Source: Agathobaculum sp. Marseille-P7918
GTDB lineage: Bacteria; Bacillota; Clostridia; Oscillospirales; Butyricicoccaceae
NCBI RefSeq assembly: GCF_900625105.1
Contig: NZ_UYYD01000001.1
Location: forward strand, 186,001-250,000
Direction: 5' to 3'
DNA: 64,000 nucleotides
The translations under genes and the position numbers were made by a program. Positions 9,378 through 17,189 of the stretch are shown here, piece by piece. The notes below the pieces were generated by a model. That model was not told where the DNA came from and did not search any database. It saw only the letters and a program-made list of their open reading frames with translations. Each line of letters begins with the position of its first letter. The first letter of the stretch is position 1.

Positions 9378-11060
9378 TCAGCCGGCAATCGAAATGCCGG
9401 TATAATAGAATTTCAGGATCTCTTCATAGCTGAAGCCCTGCTGTGCCATTGCATAGGCACCCCACTGGCTCATGCCGACACTGTGTCCCCAGCCCGAGCC
9501 GGTAAACGTGTAGCTGACGGGCGGAACCGTGGTATCTGGCGTAGACGGGCCTTCGGGGTCAGTGGATGCAGACGAACCGGACGAAATCAAAACGGTTTTG
9601 TTGGCATCATCATAATCCACATCAAAGCCGAGGGCCGCGCCGACGTCGCGCAGTTTATAGTAGTTATTGTCATTGACAAGATAACCGGTCAGGGAAACCG
9701 TTTTCCCATCCAGCACAATGGAAGAGCTGGACGGAATGCAGTTTTTGATCTGCGAGGAAACCGATCCCGTCATTTCGCCGCCGACCGACTGATACGCCTT
9801 GCCGCTTTCCAACAGAATGCGATTGTTTTCGGAATCCCAGGTCACATTGAACTGGCTGTCCGTTCCGTTCAGTATGTAAGCAATGTCGCGCAGCTTATAG
9901 TAATTGTTATCCTGGATATTATACCCCTGCGGCGCGACCGCCTTGCCGTCCAGCGTCACCTTATGGGTAGACGGGCTGATTTTCAGGCTGGCACTCTGCG
10001 GCAGCGAAGCCGATACAGACTTGGCCGCATTGGGCGTAATGGTATAGCGGATGCTGTTCAGGCCGAACACCGTGCGGACCTTATCACGCTGGATCGTGAC
10101 GGTCTTGCCATCCGTATCCGTTACGGTAACTTCGTTGACGTTATCCGTATCCGTGCGCTTGGTCACTTCCACATTGGCAACCGTACCGATCGAATATCCT
10201 GCATTGAGCAGTTTCTGCCGCACTTCATTTGCTGTCAGAGTGACGCTCCAGGAGCTGTCATAGGTTTCGTACGGGTCTACCTTGCCCTGCAAATACGGAT
10301 AATCGCCGCCCCATACATTGACAGCGTCTTCCGTTGCGCCACCGTCCGACGAGAAGAAGTAGCCGATTACCAGCTCACCGTTATAGGACAGATATTCACC
10401 GCGGGTCGCTTCGACCGCAGCATCGGAGGCAGCCGTTGCAAGGTTGGCGCCAAGATACACCTGACAATTGGTGGTGTTGCAAAGGTCGTAGCCTTCGCTG
10501 GTGTGCTTATGCGTGCCGAGCGCAAAGGAACGGGCGCACACTGCCTGTGCCTTCTGCGCTTCTGCCGGCCAGCTGGCGCTAATCTCATACGGCAGAACGC
10601 CCTTCACATAATCTTCCAAACCAACATAATTTATAACAGTCAGATTGTTGCCGGAGGCACGGCGGTATACAAAATTGCCATACCACTTATACCCTTTGAA
10701 CCAGGTCAGAGCGCTGTTGGGCCGAATCGCCAGATGATCCGCGCCCTGTGCCGAGGTATACAGCACTTTTCCCGTTGCGGTATCACTTACCTGAAAAGCA
10801 TCGTTTACCAGCTGAATAGTCAGCTGCGAAGAAGATACCGTTGTCGAGCCTGTGAACGTGGTCCCCTGCATCTGGCCGATTGCATAGCCGGTCGGTTCAC
10901 CGGATACGTTTTCCAGCTTGGGATCTGCAAAACTGCTCGCACCGTTGATCGTCAAGCCAACCCGGAGTGTAACATTGGTATCGACTGCGGAAGCCGGAAC
11001 AGCGCACAGACCGCCAATTGAGATAATCATACAAAGCAATAAGGAAACGATCCTTTTCAT
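9378..11060 (-). CDS. SpoIID/LytB-domain protein with two inserted copper-amine-oxidase-like repeats
   Basis: The 560-residue exported protein starts with a signal peptide (about 1-25). It carries a SpoIID-type lytic transglycosylase fold, with putative catalytic Glu159 in GVLPYEISASWPAEAQKAQA. The C-terminal part of that fold, GSGWGHSVGMSQWGAYA, sits only at residues 521-537. Between them (about 345-515) lie two repeats with HKVTLDGK or IVLDGKTV and NNYYKLRD, like the copper amine oxidase N-terminal domains used as wall-binding modules, then a Ser/Pro-rich linker. SpoIID strips peptidoglycan during engulfment; this paralogue may instead work on the vegetative wall. AAGGAG precedes the ATG. 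Confidence 0.88.
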   Translation of the reverse strand: MKRIVSLLLCMIISIGGLCAVPASAVDTNVTLRVGLTINGASSFADPKLENVSGEPTGYAIGQMQGTTFTGSTTVSSSQLTIQLVNDAFQVSDTATGKVLYTSAQGADHLAIRPNSALTWFKGYKWYGNFVYRRASGNNLTVINYVGLEDYVKGVLPYEISASWPAEAQKAQAVCARSFALGTHKHTSEGYDLCNTTNCQVYLGANLATAASDAAVEATRGEYLSYNGELVIGYFFSSDGGATEDAVNVWGGDYPYLQGKVDPYETYDSSWSVTLTANEVRQKLLNAGYSIGTVANVEVTKRTDTDNVNEVTVTDTDGKTVTIQRDKVRTVFGLNSIRYTITPNAAKSVSASLPQSASLKISPSTHKVTLDGKAVAPQGYNIQDNNYYKLRDIAYILNGTDSQFNVTWDSENNRILLESGKAYQSVGGEMTGSVSSQIKNCIPSSSSIVLDGKTVSLTGYLVNDNNYYKLRDVGAALGFDVDYDDANKTVLISSGSSASTDPEGPSTPDTTVPPVSYTFTGSGWGHSVGMSQWGAYAMAQQGFSYEEILKFYYTGISIAG

Positions 11061-11094
11061 TGTTTCAACTCCTTTTAATTTTTTGTGCGTTCTA

Positions 11095-11123
11095 TTGACA
11101 AATAAATTGCCTTACCTTACAAT
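11095..11123 (+). promoter_or_regulatory. sigma-A promoter of the asd-dapA-dapB operon
   Basis: TTGACA (11095-11100), 17 bases, TACAAT (11118-11123). Transcription would start near 11130, just ahead of the lysine riboswitch. Confidence 0.88.
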
Positions 11124-11147
11124 AAGAACGAAAAGTACATTTTCACA

Positions 11148-11322
11148 GATAGAGGCGCGGTTTTCATCAGTATCGTCTGGGAGGGTCCGTAAACCCGTTA
11201 AGCAGCCGAGAAAGGGTCTTCCGCCGAAGCCGGTTCTTGTTGCGGCAAGGCCGTGCTGGACGTTCCGGAGAATATCCCTGCGTCTGTCATCAGCAGAAAT
11301 GCCGGTGGAGAGCTATTCTGTT
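11148..11322 (+). ncRNA. lysine riboswitch (L-box aptamer)
   Basis: The conserved L-box core is present in order: AGATAGAGGCGCGG, CCGTTAAGCAGCCGAGAAAG, GCCGAAGCC, CTGTCAT and GGAGAGCTAT. Lysine binding to this leader normally stops expression of lysine synthesis genes. It precedes asd-dapA-dapB, exactly the expected regulon. Confidence 0.95.
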
Positions 11323-11366
11323 TAGAAAGTCGTGGCCCGTCCACTCTTTCTATTATAGTATAGATC

Positions 11367-11400
11367 ATACCGGTTTTTCAACCGGTATTTTTCTTTGTTT
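11367..11400 (+). terminator. terminator of the lysine riboswitch expression platform
   Basis: The stem ATACCGGT/ACCGGTAT is followed by TTTTTCTTTGTTT, 57 bases before the asd start. A second hairpin at 11324-11351 lies between aptamer and terminator and could take part in the switch. Confidence 0.82.
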
Positions 11401-11457
11401 CCCCTGTGTGGCAAAAAATCAACATGTTAGTAAATCTTTTGGAAGGATTTGATCAAA

Positions 11458-12540
11458 ATGAATCACTACAAAGTAGGTATTGTCGGTGCAACCGGCATGG
11501 TGGGACAGCGCTTTTCGCTGCTTCTGGAAAACCATCCCTGGTTCGAAGTGGTAGCGCTTGCCGCTTCCGCGCGCAACCGCGGCAAAACCTACGCCGAAGC
11601 CTGTGAAGGCCGCTGGAAGATGACTGTTCCGATGCCGGAAAAGTTCAAGGACATGGTTATGTACGACGCGACGGCGGATGCAGAGGAAATTGCCTCCAAG
11701 GTTGATTTTATTTTCTGCGCAGTGGACATGAAAAAGGATGAAATCCGCGCGCTGGAAGAAAAATATGCAAAGCTGGAATGCCCGGTATGCTCCAACAATT
11801 CCGCGCACCGCATGACGCCCGATGTGCCGATGATCATTCCGGAAATCAACGCGGATCACGCCAAGATCATTCCCGCGCAGCGCAAGCGTCTTGGCACCAA
11901 GCGCGGCTTCATTGCCGTCAAATCCAACTGCTCGATCCAAAGCTATGTCCCGGCACTGTCCGCACTGATGGATTTTGAACCGACCGAAGTTGCGGTCTGC
12001 ACCTATCAGGCGATTTCCGGTGCTGGCAAAACCTTTGAGACTTGGCCCGAAATGGTGGATAACGTCATCCCCTACATCGGCGGCGAAGAAGAGAAGAGCG
12101 AAAAGGAACCGATGAAGGTTTGGGGCCACATTGAGGGCGACCACATTGAACCTGCCACCACTCCGGTTATTACGGCACAGTGCCTGCGCGTGGCCTGCTC
12201 GGATGGCCATATGGCTGCGGCATTTGTCAAGTTCAAGAACAAGCCCACCAAGGAGGAGATGATCGCGCGCTGGCGCAGCTATAAGGGCCGCGCACAGGAG
12301 CTCAACCTCCCCTCTGCCCCGGAACATTTCCTGACCTATTTTGAAGAAGACAATCGTCCGCAGACCCGCCTCGACCGCGATCTGGAAGGCGGTATGGGTG
12401 TTTCGATCGGCCGTCTGCGTGAGGATGCTCTGTATGATTACAAGTTTGTCAGCCTGTCGCACAACACCCTGCGCGGTGCAGCCGGCGGCGCCGTCCTGAT
12501 GGCGGAACTGCTGTGTGCCGAAGGCTATATGGACCGCTAA
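11458..12540 (+). CDS. asd: aspartate-semialdehyde dehydrogenase
   Basis: The 360-residue enzyme reduces beta-aspartyl phosphate with NADPH, the branch point to lysine/diaminopimelate, threonine and methionine. It shows the NADP-binding GATGMVGQRF near the N-terminus, the active-site cysteine in VKSNCSIQSY, and QAISGAGK. I chose the ATG at 11458, 11 bases after GGAAGG; a TTG at 11449 is too close to that site. It is the first gene of the riboswitch-controlled operon. It belongs to the longer, archaeal/fungal-like Asd branch by its sequence style. Confidence 0.96.
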   Translation: MNHYKVGIVGATGMVGQRFSLLLENHPWFEVVALAASARNRGKTYAEACEGRWKMTVPMPEKFKDMVMYDATADAEEIASKVDFIFCAVDMKKDEIRALEEKYAKLECPVCSNNSAHRMTPDVPMIIPEINADHAKIIPAQRKRLGTKRGFIAVKSNCSIQSYVPALSALMDFEPTEVAVCTYQAISGAGKTFETWPEMVDNVIPYIGGEEEKSEKEPMKVWGHIEGDHIEPATTPVITAQCLRVACSDGHMAAAFVKFKNKPTKEEMIARWRSYKGRAQELNLPSAPEHFLTYFEEDNRPQTRLDRDLEGGMGVSIGRLREDALYDYKFVSLSHNTLRGAAGGAVLMAELLCAEGYMDR

Positions 12541-12554
12541 AGGAGGCAGCTTAA

Positions 12555-13445
12555 ATGAAGAACCCTGTTTTCACCGGCGCTGGCGTTGCCATTATCACTC
12601 CGTTCAAGTCCACCGGCGAAGTAAACTATGAAGAATTTGGTCGCATTGTGGATTATCAGATCGCGCACGGCACGGATGCCATCATTGTTTGCGGCACGAC
12701 CGGCGAGTCCTCTACTCTGCACGACAAGGAGCACCGCGAAGCGATTGCATGGTGCTGCGAATACGTCAACCACCGCGTCCCCGTTGTGGCCGGTGTTGGC
12801 TCGAACGATACCGATTATGCCATTCAGCTGACTAAGTTTGCCAAAGAATGCGGTGCAGACGCTGGTCTTTCGGTCACGCCGTATTATAACAAGACTTCTC
12901 AGCGCGGCCTGATCGCGCACTACACCGCAATTGCGGACAGCTGCGATCTGCCGATCATCCTGTATAACGTCCCCAGCCGCACCGGCGTCTGCTTCACCGC
13001 AGACACCCTTTACGAGCTGTCCAAGCATCCGAACATCAATGGCTTGAAGGCGGCTTCCGGCAACTTCAGCCTGATTGCTTCTGTAATGGCAAAGTGCGGC
13101 GACAATCTGAATGTCTGGTCCGGCAACGACGACCAGATCGTACCGCTCATGGCATTGGGCGGCAAGGGTGTCATTTCGGTGCTTTCCAATGTCGCACCGC
13201 AGGAAACCCACGATCTGACCCAGCTTTGTCTGGAAAATCGTTATCCGGAAGCTGCAAAGATGCAGTTTGCGTATCACGATCTGATCGACGCCCTGTTCTG
13301 CGAAGTCAATCCCATCCCGGTCAAAAAGGCGATGGAAATCCTCGGCTGGAACGTCGGTGCGCTGCGCCTGCCGTTGGTCGAGCCGACCGAAGAACATATC
13401 GCCCTGATCCGCAAGGAACTCGCGGCGGCTGGCTGCAAGATCTGA
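12555..13445 (+). CDS. dapA: 4-hydroxy-tetrahydrodipicolinate synthase
   Basis: The 296-residue TIM-barrel aldolase condenses pyruvate with aspartate semialdehyde. Visible are GTTGESSTL, the YNVPSRTGV segment with the catalytic tyrosine, and the Schiff-base lysine in NGLKAASGN. AAAGGAGG lies 7 bases before the ATG and overlaps the end of asd. Second gene of the lysine operon. Confidence 0.98.
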   Translation: MKNPVFTGAGVAIITPFKSTGEVNYEEFGRIVDYQIAHGTDAIIVCGTTGESSTLHDKEHREAIAWCCEYVNHRVPVVAGVGSNDTDYAIQLTKFAKECGADAGLSVTPYYNKTSQRGLIAHYTAIADSCDLPIILYNVPSRTGVCFTADTLYELSKHPNINGLKAASGNFSLIASVMAKCGDNLNVWSGNDDQIVPLMALGGKGVISVLSNVAPQETHDLTQLCLENRYPEAAKMQFAYHDLIDALFCEVNPIPVKKAMEILGWNVGALRLPLVEPTEEHIALIRKELAAAGCKI

Positions 13446-13473
13446 ACAGGCATTTAAAAGGAGTTTTAAAAAG

Positions 13474-14241
13474 ATGTTGAAAATTGCACTTTCCGGCTGC
13501 AACGGTCGGATGGGCCATGTCATCACCGATATTGTGGGTCAGAAAAAGGATATGGAGATTGTCGCCGGCTTTGATATCAATACCGAAAAGCAGGCTGATT
13601 TTCCGGTTTATGCCGATCCGTTTGAATTCAAAGGCGAATGCGACGTCATCATTGACTTTTCCAATGCATCGAGCACGGAACACCTGCTCGCCTATTGCGA
13701 GCAGCATCATACGCCGATTGTCATCTGTACAACCGGACACTCGGCGGAACAGCTGCAAAATATCCGTGCGGCATCGGCAAAATTCCCTGTCTTCCGTTCT
13801 GGCAACATGTCCATCGGCATCAACCTGCTGATGGATCTGCTTCGCAAATCCGCATCGGTACTCGGAGAGAACTATGATGTGGAAATCATCGAAAAGCATC
13901 ATAATCAGAAGTTGGATGCACCGTCCGGTACTGCGCTGATGCTTGCGGATGCAGTAGCAGACGCTCTCCCCTATGACGCAGAGTATGTCTATGATCGCCA
14001 TGAGCGCCGCGAAAAGCGCCCTGCGCATGAGATCGGCATTTCCGCGATCCGCGGCGGCACGATCGTCGGTGAGCACAGTGTTATGTTCTGTGGCCGGGAT
14101 GAGATCATTGAAATCAAGCACACTGCACTTTCGCGTGAAGTATTTGCGGTTGGCGCGGTAGATGCGGCTGCTTTCATGGCCGGCTGTACACAGCCCGGCA
14201 TGTATGACATGAGTGATGTCATTGCCGCACACGGCAATTAA
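13474..14241 (+). CDS. dapB: 4-hydroxy-tetrahydrodipicolinate reductase
   Basis: The 255-residue NAD(P)H-dependent reductase carries out the next diaminopimelate step after DapA. It has the N-terminal nucleotide-binding GCNGRMGHVI, the substrate-binding EKHHNQKLDAPSGTAL and the late segment EIGISAIRGGTIVGEH. AAAAGGAG precedes the ATG. Third and last gene of the operon, followed by a strong terminator. Confidence 0.98.
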   Translation: MLKIALSGCNGRMGHVITDIVGQKKDMEIVAGFDINTEKQADFPVYADPFEFKGECDVIIDFSNASSTEHLLAYCEQHHTPIVICTTGHSAEQLQNIRAASAKFPVFRSGNMSIGINLLMDLLRKSASVLGENYDVEIIEKHHNQKLDAPSGTALMLADAVADALPYDAEYVYDRHERREKRPAHEIGISAIRGGTIVGEHSVMFCGRDEIIEIKHTALSREVFAVGAVDAAAFMAGCTQPGMYDMSDVIAAHGN

Positions 14242-14250
14242 CTTAAATCA

Positions 14251-14287
14251 AAAAAGCTGCACTGCCTTTTGGCAGTGCAGCTTTTTT
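14251..14287. terminator. bidirectional terminator between dapB and the recombinase gene
   Basis: A perfect 13-bp stem AAGCTGCACTGCC/GGCAGTGCAGCTT has A-runs on the left and T-runs on the right, so it can end transcription from both convergent genes. Confidence 0.92.
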
Positions 14288-15311
14288 ATTGTTGTTTACT
14301 TTCCTGTGGTTTTACCGATGCCAATGGGTTTTTGGCCGCAGCTTCCCGCAGGCTGCTATCCTCAATATGCGTATAGATCATCGTCGTATTGACACTGGTG
14401 TGTCCCAGAATATTTTGCAAGGTACGAATATCTACGCCGTTTTGATACATCAGAGTTGCGGCTGTATGACGAAGCTTATGTGCAGAATATTTCTGCGTAT
14501 CCAAACCGGCCTGCTCCAAATGTTTTTTGACCAGCCACTTGACCGTCTGCACATTGATCCGATTGTGATTCCGGCTGATAAACAGCGCGTTTTTGTCACG
14601 CTCGTGCGGTGTCAACCGTTTGGGCAAATAGTTTTCCAGCGCCAGTTTACAGGCCTCATTGAGATATACTGTGCGCTCTTTGTTGCCCTTGCCGAGTACT
14701 CGTACGGTATCACCCTGAAAATCGGTCAGATTGAGGCCGACCAATTCGGAAACACGCAGACCACAATTCAGGAACAACGTCAGGATACAGAAATCCCGTT
14801 CCGCATATTCTCCTTGCACAGACTGCAGCAAGCGTACGCTGTCGTCTGTTGTTAGATACACGGGCAGAGTTTTACGGATCGTAGGAGATTCCAGATTACT
14901 GACCGGGTTATTGTCCAACACATGCCGCTTATCCGTCAGATATCGGAAAAATGCGCGGATTGCAGAAACTTTTCGTGCGCGGGATGTGCCGCTTAGACCA
15001 TAATCCGTAAACGCGCTGTTTTGCTGCGTCGGTCTTTCACCGGACATATACTCCAGATAATCATAGGCATCCGAAAGCGTAACCTGCGATAAAAAGTCGA
15101 CATCAATATCATCGATCGGAATCTGGTCCATCGGCATATCCTTTGATACCAGCCCCTTATTATGTTTGAGAACACGAAAGAACAGCCGAAGATCCAGATA
15201 ATATTCATGTGCTGTTTTCGCGGATTTTCCTTGGATGGTGGAGATATAGGTCAAAAAATCTCTGAGTACACGAGGCGCATCCGCCGCATATTGCGACATT
15301 GGTTTGTCCAT
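14286..15311 (-). CDS. XerC/XerD-type tyrosine recombinase
   Basis: The 341-residue protein has an N-terminal SAM-like core-binding domain and a catalytic domain. The visible catalytic residues are Arg in NCGLRVSELVGL, His-x-x-Arg in HKLRHTAATL, and His and the nucleophile Tyr in LGHTSVNTTMIYTH. AAAGGAGG precedes the ATG. No mobile-element genes surround it, so it is probably the housekeeping chromosome-dimer resolution enzyme (XerC/XerD-like) rather than an integrase. Its N-terminus is about 40 residues longer than E. coli XerD. Confidence 0.88.
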   Translation of the reverse strand: MDKPMSQYAADAPRVLRDFLTYISTIQGKSAKTAHEYYLDLRLFFRVLKHNKGLVSKDMPMDQIPIDDIDVDFLSQVTLSDAYDYLEYMSGERPTQQNSAFTDYGLSGTSRARKVSAIRAFFRYLTDKRHVLDNNPVSNLESPTIRKTLPVYLTTDDSVRLLQSVQGEYAERDFCILTLFLNCGLRVSELVGLNLTDFQGDTVRVLGKGNKERTVYLNEACKLALENYLPKRLTPHERDKNALFISRNHNRINVQTVKWLVKKHLEQAGLDTQKYSAHKLRHTAATLMYQNGVDIRTLQNILGHTSVNTTMIYTHIEDSSLREAAAKNPLASVKPQESKQQ

Positions 15312-15348
15312 TGCGCAGCCTCCTTTGCGTGACTTTTATTCTATTTTT

Positions 15349-15377
15349 ATTATAACGTATCGTTTCAAAACCGTCAA
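15349..15377 (-). promoter_or_regulatory. promoter of the recombinase gene
   Basis: TTGACG, 17 bases, TATAAT on the minus strand, ending about 37 bases before the start codon. Confidence 0.8.
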
Positions 15378-15379
15378 AC

Positions 15380-15408
15380 TTGCTTTATCCTCACCACGGA
15401 TGTATAAT
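15380..15408 (+). promoter_or_regulatory. promoter of the macro-domain gene
   Basis: TTGCTT (15380-15385), 17 bases, TATAAT (15403-15408), back to back with the recombinase promoter. Confidence 0.78.
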
Positions 15409-15443
15409 AAGTCCAATAAATCACCCTGAAAGAAGGCATGTTT

Positions 15444-15968
15444 ATGGAACGGCTGCAAATCATCCAAGGCGACATCACCAAATGCCAAACGGACGCGATT
15501 GTCAATGCTGCGAACACCTCTCTGCTGGGCGGCGGCGGTGTGGACGGCGCGATTCATCGTGCCGCGGGGCCGGAACTTCTGGCAGAGTGCCGCACGCTTG
15601 GCGGCTGTCCCACCGGCGAAGCCAAGGCAACCAAAGCGTACCGGCTGCCCTGCCGGTATGTCATCCATACGCCGGGACCTATCTGGCGCGGCGGCAAAGC
15701 GAACGAAGATCAACTTCTGGCTTCCTGCTATCGCAATTGCCTTGCACAGGCATCCGCACTCGGGTGCAAGACCGTTGCATTCCCTTCGATCAGCACTGGC
15801 GTCTACCATTTTCCGCTGCAAAGAGCGGCACACATTGCCATTCAGACCATTTCGGAGTATCTGCAAGCTCATTCAGACATCCAAGTCGTGACCATGGTCT
15901 GCTTTGACGGTGCTTCTCTAGCTGCGTATCAGCAGGCGCTTGCAGAATGGGAGCAGCAGCATGGCTAA
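15444..15968 (+). CDS. macro-domain protein (O-acetyl-ADP-ribose deacetylase family)
   Basis: The 174-residue protein is a single macro domain of the YmdB/MacroD type, which binds ADP-ribose and removes it or its acetyl ester. It shows GDITKCQTDAIVNAANTSL, the GGGGVDGAIHRAAGP loop and the phosphate-binding FPSISTGVYHFP. I chose the ATG at 15444, 7 bases after GAAGG; the ATG at 15438 is too close. Its last 8 bases overlap the WYL regulator gene, so the two are probably translated together. Confidence 0.92.
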   Translation: MERLQIIQGDITKCQTDAIVNAANTSLLGGGGVDGAIHRAAGPELLAECRTLGGCPTGEAKATKAYRLPCRYVIHTPGPIWRGGKANEDQLLASCYRNCLAQASALGCKTVAFPSISTGVYHFPLQRAAHIAIQTISEYLQAHSDIQVVTMVCFDGASLAAYQQALAEWEQQHG

Positions 15969-16959
15969 AAATCCAAATCAAAAGCTGAAGCTGTTGTACC
16001 TTTATCAAATTCTTCTCAAAAAGACGGATGAAGAGCATAAACTGAGCATGGAGGAACTGCTGCGCGCCTTGGCTCGCTGCGGGATCGAAGCAGAACGGAA
16101 AAGCATTTATTCAGATATCGCGGCGCTGCAGGATTTTGGATTGGATGTGATGCTGCAGCGCGGACCGGGCGGCGGATATTACGTTGCCTCCCGCGATTTT
16201 GAGCTGCCGGAGCTCAAACTTCTGGTGGATGCGATCCAGTGCTCGCGTTTTATCACGGAAAAAAAGTCCGGCGAACTGATTCGAAAAATCGAATCGCTGG
16301 CAAGCGAGCCGCAGGCACGGGTATTGCAGCGGCAGGTTTATATCGCCGACCGGATCAAAACCATGAACGAGAGCATCTACTACAATATTGATACCCTGCA
16401 TGCTGCGATCTCGGCCGGTGTACAGATCACGTTTCAGTATTTTGAGTGGACGCTGGATTTCTCTTCTCAGCAGCGGATTCAAAAGCGATACCGCCGCGAT
16501 GGCGCGTTCTATCAGGTCAGCCCATGGGCGTTGACCTGGGATGACGAAAACTACTATATGATTGCCTACGAGCAGGCTTCGGATTCCATCCGGCATTACC
16601 GCGTGGATAAAATGGAACACATCGCATTGACTGAGCAAGCGCGTGAAGGACAGCGTTTGTTCCACGACCGTTTCAATCTGGCAGACTACTCCCGCAAGGT
16701 GTTCGGTATGTTTTCCGGTGAGGAAAAAACTGTGCGTCTGCGGTGCGAGAACCGGTTTATTGGAGTATTGCGGGATCGTTTTGGAGCAGATCTTATGGTG
16801 CAGCCCGTAGACGACACGCATTTTGCAGTCAATGTGACGGTTGCCGTCAGTCCACAGTTTTTTTCCTGGGTGTTCGGCCTTGGCGGCGGCGTGCAGATCG
16901 TGGAACCGCTGGATGTGCGCGAGCAATTCCAACAGCAACTGCATCAGCTTCTTGAATGA
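15961..16959 (+). CDS. WYL-domain transcriptional regulator
   Basis: The 332-residue protein has an N-terminal winged helix-turn-helix (about 1-75, with RKSIYSDIAALQDFGLDV). A central WYL-type ligand-sensing domain follows, with YQVSPWALTWDDENYYMIAY, then a WCX C-terminal extension. WYL regulators bind nucleic acids or nucleotides and often control DNA-damage or defence genes. The start overlaps the end of the macro-domain gene, with GGGAG upstream of the ATG. The regulated target is unknown. Confidence 0.9.
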   Translation: MAKNPNQKLKLLYLYQILLKKTDEEHKLSMEELLRALARCGIEAERKSIYSDIAALQDFGLDVMLQRGPGGGYYVASRDFELPELKLLVDAIQCSRFITEKKSGELIRKIESLASEPQARVLQRQVYIADRIKTMNESIYYNIDTLHAAISAGVQITFQYFEWTLDFSSQQRIQKRYRRDGAFYQVSPWALTWDDENYYMIAYEQASDSIRHYRVDKMEHIALTEQAREGQRLFHDRFNLADYSRKVFGMFSGEEKTVRLRCENRFIGVLRDRFGADLMVQPVDDTHFAVNVTVAVSPQFFSWVFGLGGGVQIVEPLDVREQFQQQLHQLLE

Positions 16960-17021
16960 GTCCGTTTTATGGTACTCCTTCTTTGGTACACTAAGTACAT
17001 CAAAGGAAAGGAGAACCGCAA

Positions 17022-17138
17022 ATGGATTACTCGATGGAATATGTAAACGGACACATTGAAGTGTATGATGAAAACGGCGTGTTTCTGTTTTCCGCCGACA
17101 GCAAGCAGGAAGCGCTCAGCGAACTGGCTGCGGCATAA
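17022..17138 (+). CDS. 38-residue protein of unknown function
   Basis: A short open frame begins with ATG after AAAGGAAAGGAG and encodes MDYSMEYVNGHIEVYDENGV and 18 further residues. It is acidic, has no membrane segment and is followed at 17154 by a strong terminator on the same strand, which supports real expression. The predicted beta-strand-rich start and helical end suggest a tiny folded protein. I do not recognise the family. Confidence 0.65.
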   Translation: MDYSMEYVNGHIEVYDENGVFLFSADSKQEALSELAAA

Positions 17139-17153
17139 GTGGATGAAATCAAC

Positions 17154-17189
17154 AGGGCTGCGGGAGAATCCCCGCAGCCCTGCTTTTTT
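17154..17189 (+). terminator. terminator after the 38-residue protein gene
   Basis: A perfect 11-bp stem AGGGCTGCGGG/CCCGCAGCCCT is followed by GCTTTTTT on the plus strand, directly before the convergent metH stop. Confidence 0.9.

Noticed and set aside
9315-11021. 568-codon open frame on the plus strand opposite the SpoIID-like gene
   Set aside because: It is antisense to a clear gene, has no ribosome binding site or recognisable domain, and reflects low stop-codon density in G+C-rich DNA.
11419-13526. Long minus-strand open frames opposite asd and dapA
   Set aside because: They mirror the codon structure of the lysine genes and have no family resemblance; the plus-strand genes are certain.
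14286-15311. XerC-like recombinase as the integrase of a second mobile element
   Set aside because: No att-like repeats, excisionase or cargo genes surround it; it has a housekeeping promoter and lies among core genes.
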